From positions 497,001-561,000 of the forward strand of contig JAEVLN010000023.1 of NCBI GenBank assembly GCA_018350325.1: a DNA stretch of 64,000 bases. Reading direction: 5' to 3'. This document shows positions 40,340 to 50,778 of this stretch, piece after piece; position 1 is the stretch's first letter, and every line of letters starts with the position of its first letter. Both the position numbers and the translations under genes were made by a program. Below the pieces are notes generated by a model. That model ran no database searches, had not been told where the DNA came from, and saw only the letters and a list, made by a program, of their open reading frames with translations. Origin of the DNA: Globodera rostochiensis. Its lineage: Eukaryota > Nematoda > Chromadorea > Rhabditida > Heteroderidae.

Positions 40340-43284
40340 ATGAAAGTTGGCGTCAATGCGACGATCATCCTGCTGATCATCTCATTGTTGGCCAGCCTCA
40401 CCTTCGACGGCACAAACGGTATGTTCCAGGGATGTGACCGGACGCAAAAAAAGTCCGGCATCCGGAATTTCGATCACAAAAAATGTTCGAAATCCGGCAA
40501 TGCCGGACCCAAAATGCCAGGAAATCCGGAATTCCGATCACAAAAAATGTTCGAAATCCGGCAATGCCGGACCCAAAATGCCAGGAAATCCGGAATTCCG
40601 ATCACAAAAAATGTTCGAAATCCGGCAATGCCGGACCCAAAATGCCAGGAAATCCGGAATTCCGATCACAAAAAATGTTCGAAATCCGGCAATGCCGGAC
40701 CCAAAAGCCAAGAAATCCGGAATTCCGATCACAAAAAATGTTCGAAATCCGGCAATGCCGGACCCAAAATGCCAGGAAATCCGGAATTCCGATCACAAAA
40801 AATGTTCGAAATCCGGCAATGCCGGACCCAAAATGCCAGGAAATCCGAAATCCGGTTACAACCCTGATATGATCGTGTTTGCTTTCCAAAAAAGTGCGTA
40901 TATTTTATGGGAAATTTTGGAAATCGGTAACCGAAACTTGCCGAGAATTTTGGAATTCTAAAATTTGATAAGCTCAACAAAATCGAACAAACCAGATGCT
41001 CTACGCTTTTAAAAGCGCTTGTTAAGCCAATGCTAAACAATTAGAAAATTGGCGAAAAAGTTATTTCAATAAACTTTGCAAAATCACGATTTTGAGTGCT
41101 TTTTCAAATTAAATTTTTTAAAAACGAATTGAACCGTTTTGGCTTTTTCTTTTAACTGATTCTTCTCATTTAGAGCTTTTGAATGGCTTCTTGTTTGTTT
41201 TATTTGGTTAAGTTTAAAAAAGGTTATAGACTTTCAAATTTAGAATAATTAACCGGTTAATTAAGAATTACCAATTTCTAACCGTAAAACCGTAACATAT
41301 ATATATATATATATATTCCCCCCCCCCCCAATTTCAGGCATTAAATGCCTAGATTTGCGCTATATAAGAAACAATAATGATTGGAGAACAGTTGTTTCCT
41401 CTCCAAGCTGTACAGGCGTCGCGTGCTATTCTACCATTTGTTTGTTTGGTATTGTAATTTTTGTATTGGTGTTTAATGATTAAAAATATATTTTGCGTTT
41501 TTGCTAATATTTTTAGACAATCAAAGGCATGTTTTATTTGAAAATTTAATAAAAATAAATTTAATAAATTCATTTTTAGATGATATTGTATTTGAATACT
41601 TGAAAGGGTGCGGCAACTATACTGATAAACAAATGCGATATCGCTGTATACGCTCCCATAAGCCTTCGTCTGGATTTAGATCGATAATGCGAACATGCAA
41701 CAATAGTGATTTGTGCAATGCGAACTTGCCTAACCCGGTAATGTGTTCTTCGTATTAGGAGCTCATCGAATTAGTGACCGTCAATTGACGGATTCGAATC
41801 AGGGCTGAGCAAGACTCGGCTCACACCCGAACCCGAAACTTGAAACCCCAAAATCCCGAGATTTCGGCTCACACCCGAACCCGAAATTTGCCCAGCCCTG
41901 ATTCGGATCAGGGTTGCCTCGGGTTGAGATAAATGTCGGGTCGGGTTTCGGATCAGGTTGGCCTAAAATTTCGGGTCGGGTAACGGGTCGAGAAAAAGAC
42001 CGGGTTTCGGCTCTCGGGTTTCGTGTAACCCGCGGCAACCCTGATTCGGATCCGGACTTTCAAAATGGGAATCTAGTTGACTTTACGCGTCCCATGAATG
42101 TTTACGCGTGCCAAAAGATTTTAGGCTAAAATGGACTTTTAAATATAACGCTTGAAATGAAACAATTCATATTTTAAGCCCATGGTAAAAACTACAACGA
42201 CCACTACGACGACGACCACTACGACGACGACAGAGTCCACTACGACGACGACGACAGAGCCCACTACGACGACGACGACGACGACAGAGCCCACTACGAC
42301 GACGACAGAGCCCACTACGACGACGACGACGACGACAGAGCCCACTACGACGACGACGACGACGGCGGTAGAGCCCAATACGACGACGGCAGAGCCCACT
42401 ACTGTATCCGTTAAGATAAACGACAAGACAACTGCAACAATCGACAATAACACTGTAGAAACAGGCAATGGGACTGGCGATACCGTTGATTGGAATACGG
42501 TAAAATAATGAACCTCATTTTATTTGGTGGACAAATTCTACAAAAATTAATTAACAGAATTCGACTTTGAGTGCAAAGCCGCTTTCGATGCCGTCGACGA
42601 CATTGGATGCCATAATCACCGGGACAAAGCCGACGACCGAAGCCATCCCAAAAAATCATACAGTTGAGGCAACTACCGTAACCGTTGAGATAGCCGACGA
42701 GACAACTGAAACAATCGACGAAACGGTAAGACTTTTGTTCAGTTTCTTTTTGAAGATCTTTTTTGGTGGAACTGATCCATTTCATCATTGATCCATCCGG
42801 GAAGTAATCTGATCTTTTTCATTGGGTCATCCATGTGGCTACCCGTCATTTGGGAATGAGACATTTGGGGAACAATTTAAATAAAAATTTAATAATTGAA
42901 ATGCAAAAATCTTATCCAGTTTTATTTGGTTAACTACGTCAAATTTAACAGAATTCGACTTTGAGTGCCAAGCCGCTTTCGATGCCGTCGACGACATTGG
43001 ATGCCATAATCACCGGGACAAAGCCGACGATTAAAGCCACCCCTAAAAAATATATCGTAACCGTTGATATTGATAATTTTGGGTTAAAAAGTTTAAAAAT
43101 GATTATAAAGAGAACATATTTTAAGCTGACTACACCAACTGCAGTGCCGACAACAACGGCTGCAGCTGAAGAATTTTTTTTTGGCTTAGAATTAGATTGT
43201 ACGTGTCCGGGGGGATCAGGGCTGTCTCGAAATTTCGATTTTCGACGTTTTTTCCTTTCGATTTCGACTTTTTTTTACTTTTGA
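40340..43284 (+). CDS. Secreted protein: Cys-rich ET-like module plus Thr-rich tail
   Basis: Exons 40340-40418, 41338-41448, 41580-41737, 42179-42499, 42558-42725 and 42952-43284 fit by phase (1, 1, 0, 0, 0; 1,170 nt, 389 residues). The signal peptide is MKVGVNATIILLIISLLASL. The module has eight cysteines ending TCNNSDLCN, as in nematode ET modules. Exon 4 is a poly-Thr tract with EPTTTT spacers (an ACN microsatellite), then exon 5 and exon 6, which are duplicates of each other (NSTLSAKPLSMPSTTLDA). Signal peptide, module and intron phases match the gene at 30665. The Thr-rich tail predicts dense O-glycosylation and a secreted or surface mucin. The last exon runs into a transposon-like sequence at 43217, so the original 3' end may be lost. 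Function unknown. Confidence 0.68.
40427..40866. mobile_element. hAT-like MITE containing a 64-bp minisatellite
   Basis: The ends are CAGGGATGTGACCGGA and CCGGTTACAACCCTG (inverted), with a degenerate 8-bp duplication, GTATGTTC and ATATGATC. Inside are about six copies of a 64-bp unit (AATTCCGATCAC, ATGTTCGAAATCCGGC, CCGGACCC). The element begins 9 nt into intron 1 of the secreted gene. Because 64 is not a multiple of three and the unit has few stops, several frames stay open across it; none is a gene. Confidence 0.8.
41290..41336. repeat. AT microsatellite followed by a C run
   Basis: ATATAT... runs for about 20 bp and is followed by a C11 run, directly before the acceptor of exon 2 of the secreted gene, where a pyrimidine tract would be. 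Confidence 0.8.
41800..41900. mobile_element. hAT-like MITE, CCCGAA core (first of pair)
   Basis: The ends are CAGGGCTGAGCAA and TTTGCCCAGCCCTG. Flanks are ATTCGAAT (41792-41799) and ATTCGGAT (41901-41908). The interior repeats ACACCCGAACCCGAAA. It lies in intron 3 of the secreted gene. Confidence 0.8.
41909..42043. mobile_element. hAT-like MITE, CGGGTTTCGG core (second of pair)
   Basis: The ends are CAGGGTTGCC and GGCAACCCTG. Flanks are exact 8-bp copies ATTCGGAT (41901-41908 and 42044-42051). It abuts the first element and shares its flank, so one inserted at the target duplication of the other. Confidence 0.85.
42551..43058 (+). repeat. Duplicated exon in the secreted protein gene
   Basis: Positions 42551-42655 and 42945-43050 share the acceptor TTAACAG and nearly the whole exon start (AATTCGACTTTGAGTGC...). 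Both keep phase 0, so both can be spliced in. Confidence 0.85.
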
Positions 43285-43292
43285 CACAGCCC
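43217..43292. mobile_element. Probable short MITE, TTTCGA core
   Basis: CAGGGCTGTCTC on the left pairs with a right end GACACAGCCC. The interior repeats TTTCGATTT. No clear target duplication (G-rich flanks). It overlaps the predicted last exon of the secreted gene. Confidence 0.5.
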
Positions 43293-44119
43293 GAGGGGGG
43301 GGGGGGGGGGATGGGTCATGCTATTTTTGAAAAAAACGGCAAAAACCAGAGGGGATTTTTTCAAAATTAAGAATTTACTTAAAAAATTTTCAAAATTTAA
43401 CACTGGATTCGCAGGAGAGACAACAACGTGTGTTTAATTTAAAAATAATCAAACTTTTAAAAATTGCCATTAAAAGTTTTTTTTTATAATTTAGCCAAAC
43501 AAATTGAGCCGCCCTGCGAAACCGATTGCTGGTTTGGCATCCAAATTGGACGTATAATTTTTAATTTAAATTAAAAAAAGGTTTTTGTTATAAATTTTAG
43601 CAGCAAAAAAGAAGTAGGAAATTGCTGTGGATTCAGAATGATCGGAAGATGAAAATGAATATGGAGAAAATCCAAATACATACTTTCATAAAGATTATAC
43701 CATTTTAGTTATCGAAATTGGACAAATTTTCTTAATCAAATCGTACGAATTTTCATTTTTCCTCTTAGCGACCTATTATTTGGAAAAGTCTCAAGTCAAG
43801 ACTCGGGATCTGGTTTTCAAAAATGTCCGGAAAATTTTGAAATCTTACGGCTCCTATCGGCACCGCCGAGCCCCCTTCAAACTGACCCAAGAACTATTAA
43901 AAATCTTACCACAGAACAAGAACTGGTTGAAACGCAATTTTCTTGAACCTCCAATCTCCATAAACTCAATTATAAATATTAATAAAGCCAAAATTAAAGA
44001 ATAAACGAGTTTTGTTAAAAAATTAGGGCCGACACGATTTTGATTTTGCGCATTTTTTTAATATACTTTTTTATATAAACGCGTCCATTCACAGTCTTTG
44101 GTCCGACCATTCTTGGCGG
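43293..44119. other. Intergenic DNA
   Basis: A G run (about 43295-43310) is followed by AT-rich DNA. A GGCGCC-type copy lies at about 43850-43880 within a short open frame (43780-44004) that I cannot support as a gene. Confidence 0.4.
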
Positions 44120-44309
44120 ATTTGGTCCAAACATTTGGCTTCAGTCCCCGTTCCCCGATTTGATCATTCCCTGAAAAAGGGGTCCCCGGTTTGTCCGTCC
44201 CCGGACTCCACATTCCCCGGTTTGACCGAGACCTCCCCCCCCCCCCTCACCGGATGCAACTCTACTATAATTAAATTATTAATCAAATTATTTTTGAAAA
44301 GAATGTGAA

Positions 44310-44460
44310 TCAGATGACTTCACTCTTTTCGTCCGTCCATTGCCCGTCCAATACAGGCACTTTTGTTGTCCCAACGACGCTTTCCTTCTTGCACCCGTTG
44401 AACATGTCCCAGAAGCAGTACCAGAGGGTAAGCACGATGCCGGGCACCCAGCGGAAAAAG
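44310..44460 (-). CDS. Terminal exon, VPGIV-type small membrane peptide (copy 3)
   Basis: The exon reads FFRWVPGIVLTLWYCF, then WDMFNGCKKESVVGTTK and a polar tail ending EKSEVI-stop (50 codons after a phase-1 acceptor). It is the longest and least damaged of the four copies, and the only one with a full tail. A resemblance to PMP3/UPF0057 is tentative. The 5' exon was not found. Confidence 0.4.
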
Positions 44461-44722
44461 CTGGAAACATTTTAATTATTTTTAAAATATCGACAAATTT
44501 GAAAATTTTCTGATTTTTTTCTGAGTTTAAAATTTGCTTAATATACAAAAGTGTTGAGGACTTAAAGAAAAAGAATTTTGACAAAGATAAGTTTGAGTAA
44601 TTGTGGACGACAAAACGGAATCAAAAAATTGGAAAAACATTTTTATTAAATAAACCATTTGACCTGTAATTGCTGAAAGTTGCAGCTACTCAGCCAGGTG
44701 CTTCTCATCTTTCATTTTTTGT

Positions 44723-44795
44723 TTAAGACTCGTTGAACATGTCGCTGAAGCAGTGCCAGAAGGCAAGCACGATGCCGGGCACGCAGAGGAAGAAG
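44723..44795 (-). CDS. Terminal exon, VPGIV-type small membrane peptide (copy 4)
   Basis: FFLCVPGIVLAFWHCF, then SDMFNES-stop, in the same phase as the others. It is the counterpart of copy 1; the divergence after MFN changes the stop. Confidence 0.35.
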
Positions 44796-45017
44796 CTGGA
44801 AACAAAATTCAAATCAATTAATTTTAATTATTATTTTAAATATCGACAATTTGGGAATTTTTTTATTATCAATCAATGGCAACTAAACCCTTCAATTCCT
44901 ATTGTCGAGCTGAGTATGAATCTGAAAAAATTGTTGCCGGAAAGCATATGAAGAAAGTTACAAGCAAATTAAGTTGGCTTAACTTCCAATCAGTCCCGGT
45001 CTTGAATTTCCCAAAAA

Positions 45018-45082
45018 TCCCGGTCCCGGTCAACTCTACCCAATAGTTGTCGTCGTCTTCGTCCTTTGCGTGTTTGAATGGT
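45018..45082 (-). pseudogene. Copy of GATA gene last exon
   Basis: After a TTTTTTAG acceptor the minus strand reads TIQTRKGRRRRQLLG, one residue different from the exon at 28279. It continues into the same CCGGGAC-rich sequence, which looks transposon-derived. Confidence 0.65.
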
Positions 45083-45712
45083 CTAAAAAAATAAATAAAT
45101 TGAATTATAGATATGTAAAAAAATTAGTTTCTAAAAAAAATTTTTAAATAAAATAGGGCATCGTGAGTGAGAATTGTTTTTATTTATTGAAAAAATCTAA
45201 CATTTGAGCCGATAATTCGTGACATCGAATCTGACCTTCCACAACCAATTTGAATCCCGGACCCGAATTCGAACAATTTTTTAAAAGTTAAAAATCTTCC
45301 AAATATTAATTTTGGCCTCAATCATTTAAAAAACATAAAATTGCAACGATAAGACAAATAATGATCAAATTCATGTTTTGGAACATTTCAAGGCAAAAAT
45401 AGATTTTTGGAAATTTTGAAGATTTGAAAAAAATTTTGAGTTCGGGTCCGGGATTAGAAATTGGTTGATAGTTAGGTCAGATTCGAAAGCTCCGACCCCA
45501 ATAACCCATAGAATTTTAAAAAAAAGCAATTTTTGTTTTTGGAGAATTCTGCTTTACTTCTGGGGGGTCGGCGGTCCCGAAGCATTAATTCAAAAATTTA
45601 TTTTTTTATCGCACATTTTAATTAAAAAATACTTGAAAATTTTACAAATGTTCCTTTAATAAAATATTCAAAGCTTATTCTAATAAAAATTAAAATTAAA
45701 ATTATTCTAGAC

Positions 45713-45773
45713 CTCTTTTTTCAGCGACAACGGGCGAGCAACGTGATGCAGCTTATAGTAGAGCCCACACGCG
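45713..45773 (-). pseudogene. Second GATA finger half-exon
   Basis: This 61-nt exon lies between TTTTCAG and GTCTAG and reads (N)ACGLYYKLHHVARPLSLKKE, the second half of a GATA finger. Its length and phase equal those of the exon at 28105. I found no exon encoding the first CxxC pair within the next 2 kb upstream, so the paralog appears truncated. Confidence 0.7.
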
Positions 45774-45780
45774 CTGAAAA

Positions 45781-48057
45781 ATTCGAAATAGTTCTAACTA
45801 GAGACCGGAAAGTTGGACCCAAACAAAATTTGGTCAAAACTTTTGGGTTTCTTTTGGTTTTGGTTTTTTGGTCTGGCTTAACCCAAAATTTGTACAAAAC
45901 CCAAAAGTTTTTAATAAAACATAACAAAAAGCCTAAATTTCCGATTTTTTTTAATAACATTTTATTCAACGCTTTTCTGACCAGTGGCACGTGGCACGTC
46001 AATCACACCAACTACAAACCGTCCTCCCACCCCATAATGACAAAGCCCAAAAACTTGGCAACTTTTCAAAACGGGAATTTTTTGAAACTTTTTTCTTTTT
46101 AGGAATGAAAGATGTCTGGCAATATTAACAAAATTGGCGAAATTTGAAGCAGAAATTCAGAAAAATGTGATGAATTTTTTTCAAAAATTCCTTTTTTTGC
46201 GTGAATTTTAAATTAAAAAATATTAAAAATATAATTAAGAAAATTTTATTAATGGGGAGAAGCGAATGTGAGTAAAGAAAAAACAATAAATAATTGCTTG
46301 CACTCAATCGAAATCGAACCCAACACATGACATAGAGTTAACGAACAGACAAACCACTAGGACATGGTTCAGTTTTTTGGCGCTATTTCTTAGAATATGG
46401 GCGATATGTAAAGTTAAAGCTTAGCTTTTAAAATATTTGCCGTTGGACCATTACAGTAATATGAGTTTTTTGGCTATATTGTGACTTTTTATTGTTTTTT
46501 GTCCATCGTCCAGCTAGATTAGTTAGTCTCAATTTCTGCAAAGAATTCTTCTCCCGCCAGAATATTATGTTGGGTTTCTGTCATTTGCTTATTTGTTAAT
46601 GATTTTTGAGAATTTTATGACTAGGTAATTTATTTTTAAAATTTTCAACTTTTTAACAACAAGCTTTGTTCCAGCTTTAGTTAATTGAGTTACTGGTTTA
46701 AGTTTTGTTAAAGCTTGATGTCTTGAATTTTGTTATCATTACATTTTTTTAATTAAATTCTCAAGTTCCAGCGACCACATGCCAAAATATGGGACGTGTG
46801 TTTCATAAAAAAGCGATCTTTCGAAAAACACCATCGATTTAAATAAATTTTGGCCAGTGAAAGAATGAAAAATGATTTTGTCAAGAATTTTTGCTCAGAA
46901 ATTAAATGTTTCCAAAATAACAATAATTATATGTTTGTAAATGTTTTTGCTAACTACACAAATTTAAAAAATGATAAATTTTCGCGTTTGAGAGTTTGGG
47001 AACCCGAATAGTTTTGTTAAAAACGTGTGCCTACTATTGTGGAAAGAATCGAGGCAATTTTTAATCAACTTGAATTTGCTTAATTCTCCATTTGCTTTTA
47101 GGAGTTTGGCAAACTTTTTTTATTCAAGGCATGCTTTGTTTTTACACCAATCGGAGGATGGACAAGATCGGCACATTTGAGGGAGTGAAATAAATTAGTT
47201 TTAATAATATTTATAAATATTCAGCTTAAAATGTTAAAAAATGATAACATTTCGATTTACTTTTTGGTACCCAAATAGCTTTGTTTAAAACAAAGCGTTG
47301 ATTCGCAGAATGCCAGCCATGCCCGTTGGCGGGCATTTTGGTGTAATGACGCCAATTGGCCCGCACAAATGTCCCGCACAAACTTTTGTTCTTTGTCCTT
47401 CAGTTCGCGGCGTCAATTCTTTTCTGCGAATTCTCCGAAATGATATCAGAGTTTGGAGAAGCGTCGACAGTTTAAAAAGCGTGCCGAAATGCGAGAAATT
47501 TCCATTCAAAGAAACTAATAGACAAAAAAAAGTGGCCAATTTTTCTGCCAGAATATTTTTCTTAAACGCCCTAAAGCGCGTCAGTTTTGCCTATTTTCGG
47601 AAACTCTTTGTGCTTGCGCTTCGGCCGCCTCGGCGTTTTTTTTTTTGTTTGGATTTCTCTCTATGCGCCAACAAACAAAAAGGCCCCGCGGCAATGATTG
47701 GCAATTTTTGCACAAATTTTGTCCAAAAATAATTAAATAATATAATAAGTCAGCAGCTTAAACCCATTCACACAAAAATTCTCTCATTCATCCGCCGTCA
47801 GCATGGGGGTGGAACTTTGTCCGCCGTTTAGTGTCACGCGACCCAATAATTTTGTACCCAGAATTTGTCCAGTTGTACCGGAGACATATTGAAAGCTCAT
47901 TCCCTTCCCCCTCCCATTCAAAAACTTCCCCATCACCAACAAACAATTAATCCAAATTCACCATACTACAGCGGCGGTAGCCATTTTTAGCCCAAGTCAA
48001 AAACGGCAAAAATTCATCCGCTTTAATTTAAGTTATTTTTAATAGCCTTTCCTTCAG
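45781..48057. other. Intergenic, upstream of the zinc finger gene
   Basis: Mostly AT-rich with no supported gene. A more GC-rich block at about 47290-47730 is open on both strands but shows no domain. A pyrimidine-rich TTCCTTCAG ends at 48057 and is a good acceptor for the zinc finger gene's first listed exon. Confidence 0.4.
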
Positions 48058-48082
48058 CCACAGCAACTTCCAAGCTGGACAT

Positions 48083-50182
48083 ATGTACCCAACGCCAAGA
48101 ATGCTTCCCCCCGAGGCTAATCCCTCAACCACTGTTTTGTTTCCGACCTTCCAAGGTCCGTCGTCGAAGAGTTGGAGCAACACAATCACACGCAGATCAC
48201 AGCCGGCGGCCATGCCGATGCCGCAACCGACCGCTGTATATGCGTCGAAGGCTTCGAGCAGTACAGCGACGGAATTGTTTATTGACACAATGGTACGGCA
48301 CTGTAGAGCCATAATAAATAGTTTTGATTTTGTCACATCCAAGAGTCATCACAGTCTGGGTCCTAGAGACGATCGTTCCTCCTCCTCTTCTCACGCCTTT
48401 CGCACCGTGTCCACATCGGATGAAAGTGCCAAACTCATTCTTACTCGTTTCTACCACAACCTGCAACGGCAGCAGCACGAGCAGTGGCTGCTCTCACGCG
48501 ATGAACGGTTAGCAATGCTTTACTTATGGTCTAGCACCTATTCTCCAACATTTTTGTAGTTTTGTTAATTTAATTTGCCTTTTGTATATTTATCTCTTTT
48601 TCTTGAAAACACAAACTAAACTGCTTGAAATTGTAGGTTTTTTTTCCATTTAGCAACTCGACCTCTTCTTCTGACTCGGGTCTGCCGCCCTCCGCCGGGC
48701 CCTTCCCGCTATCACCGTCATCCATGGCCACCAAGCTTGGTCCTTGCAGTGCCGTTGCTTCATCCTACAGCAGGGGCCGTACTCTCCTATTGCCGCCGGC
48801 ACCTTGTTCTGCTTCTTCCCTGTCGCCCTCGTGGTTGTCCCCGCTGCACATCGCCGACTCTGCCTTCCACTCAGCAACCACAACACCTTTTTATGTACGG
48901 CGCGCCTAAAACTTTGTTTATTAGCTAATTGACATTATGTAGGGCAGCGCTTCTGTACCGCCGTCGGCGATGAGCGATTGTGCCCTCGTCCGTGTGCCCG
49001 CGGGCGGGAGCCGTTTCCGTTTCGATCATTTGTTACCATTACCACCGCCTCCAGCACCTGCGACCACGAGGAAGACAGCAACCGGAGTAACTGCTGCAGC
49101 TGAACCGTCTTACGCGACGCATCCGTTGCTGCCGCTCGCACCCTCCTCGCTGCAACGGCTCGGCGGTCCGGCATTGTCGTCGTCCTCTGTTAGCACATCT
49201 TCGGCTACCGGACTCGCACCTTCAACGAGTGGTATGGCAACTCAACAGAAGCCGGTGATGAATACGGTGCGCAAGAAACTACAGCAAAAATTGGCATTCC
49301 GCGCAATCAAAGAGATGCCGGTTTTGCCCCATGCCGAAGCGGTCGGGACCACACCGCCTTCTATCGTCGCTAAAAAGGTCGACGACGAGTGCAAGGAGGA
49401 GGCTGAGCAGTTCATATGCAGCGTTTGCAACAAGGACTTTGGCAGGATAGACATGCTGTCCAGGTGGTTTCATTTTGCTAAAACTTTATGAATTTAAGCC
49501 CTAAGGCATCGGCGGTGTCACACCGGTGAGAAGCCGTACGGTTGCGATTGGTGCGGCCGTTTCTTCGCACGCGCTGACCATTTGCAGATGCATAAGCTTA
49601 CGCACACCAACAAAAAGCCGTACCTGTGTGCAGTGTGTCCGTACGCAACGGTAATATTTTAGCGCGCATTTATATGCATGAAATTTTGATTTTACCATTC
49701 AATAATAAAAATTGAACAAATTGTTTGATTTATCAGCACACTTTCATGTTTTAAATAAATATATAATTTCGTCATAAGAGTAAAGAATAGGCAAAATGGT
49801 AACCCCGGGTGGGACTCGAACCCACGACCTCCACCCAATCCGTGGGCAGCTCTTCCAACTGAGCTACCGGGGCAACCCATTTGTTTTCTTTATGGGTGAT
49901 GCCCCCGCCATAGTCGTAAACCGTCTACGTCCAACCAGCGGAATTCTCTCATCCATACATTAGTTTAATAATTTTTTAAATTTTTAGCGCCGCTGTGACG
50001 TGCTGAAGCGTCACTTGGGCACGCGTCATCAGATAAAAACGGCACACTCATTTTTCATCATTAAAAAATTTTATTTGCTGCCAAAAGTAGCCGCGCAACG
50101 GCACACGCCATACGACGCCGGCAGTCTGCCACCGGTGGACTCGCAGGCCGCTGCAACGAGGCCGCCGAAGGAGCAAAAATAA
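48083..50182 (+). CDS. C2H2 zinc finger protein, three fingers
   Basis: Exons 48083-48507, 48654-48894, 48943-49463, 49506-49650 and 49988-50182 fit by phase (1,527 nt, 508 residues from the ATG at 48083). A good acceptor ending at 48057 means the true start may be further 5' or the message trans-spliced. The first ~390 residues are Ser/Pro/Ala-rich and of low complexity, with a region ending [13 protein letters not shown]. Three fingers follow: [21 protein letters not shown], the linker [27 protein letters not shown], then [11 protein letters not shown] and [12 protein letters not shown]. The TGEKPY linker and basic helices argue for a sequence-specific DNA-binding nuclear protein. A 51-nt stretch at 48293-48343 has GT...AG ends and could be a small intron. 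The last ~50 residues, after the fingers, are not conserved-looking. Confidence 0.78.
49801..49873 (-). tRNA. tRNA gene or tRNA pseudogene, anticodon unclear
   Basis: This 73-nt cloverleaf lies antisense in the last intron of the zinc finger gene. The acceptor stem pairs fully (GCCCCGG with CCGGGGT, one G-U). The D arm (GCTC...GAGC) and T arm (GTGGG, TTCGAGT, CCCAC) are perfect, and a T4 run follows within 10 nt. The anticodon arm GCCCACGGATTGGGTGG does not form a normal 5-bp stem with a 7-nt loop. By position the anticodon would be GAT but with G33 and several mismatches; shifting by one gives GGA. It may be a recently broken gene. Confidence 0.7.
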
Positions 50183-50778
50183 GCAGCGATTTCTTGTGTT
50201 TGGCGACAAAAAATTTTAAGGATTTTGTTGTGTTCGTCTTTCCGTTGCTGACCATATATTATTATTTTGTTTTAATGAATTAATTTAAGAAGATTTTATC
50301 ATAAAACCTTTTATTTACGATAATTTTTCCGAAAAGGTGGTGTCCACAAATCGGGGTTTGTGCTTTTTAACTAAAATTTTCGAGAATTGAGGAATTTGGG
50401 GGAGCAAAAAACATCGGCAAAAGATAAATCGCGGATCAGGTTTATGAAAGTGGTTCATTAATTCCACACATTCTTTGTCCTAAAAATCGCAGGGGTAAAC
50501 AATAAAAAACCATTTCTGGGCCCGAATTCGGGTATCGAGTGCATTATTGCCTTCTAATTATGCCGTTCACTTACGCCGAAGGAGAGGACAAAGAATTTGA
50601 ATCTTGGACCTTTACAGCTGCTTAAGTTTTGGATTAAAAGATATATTCATTCATATTTTGAAATTTATTTACTGTCAGTTTTTAGTCGATAAACAATTCA
50701 GACCATAATTAAATAAAAATTTAAAAAAAACAAAAATTGGCCATCTTATTCGTGCATTCAAGTCTTTTCATACTTCTC
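50183..50778. other. Intergenic between convergent genes
   Basis: AT-rich 3' flanks of the zinc finger gene (plus) and the receptor gene (minus). No other feature was recognised. Confidence 0.5.

Larger units (their letters stand above)
44120..45780 (-). repeat. Inverted segmental duplication, right copy
   Basis: This is the reverse complement of 28100-29260, lengthened by about 0.5 kb of other sequence between the two GATA exon copies (45100-45710). Confidence 0.85.

Noticed and set aside
40340..40961. Long plus-strand frames across the 64-bp array, the first beginning with the signal peptide
   Set aside because: The unit is 64 bp, so reading through it gives the same peptide in shifting frames. 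Intron 1 has a good GTATGT donor, and exon 2 restores the phase.
42139..42468. Poly-Val minus-strand frame
   Set aside because: Complement of the ACN microsatellite that encodes the Thr-rich tail on the plus strand.
46310..46371. Second tRNA-like sequence on the minus strand (TGTCCTAGTGG ... GGTTCGATTTC)
   Set aside because: Both boxes have mismatches and neither the T stem nor the acceptor stem pairs, so it is too weak to list as a gene.
47285..47732. Open frames on both strands in a GC-richer block
   Set aside because: No domain, no splice-compatible neighbour, and both strands equally open. Composition explains it.
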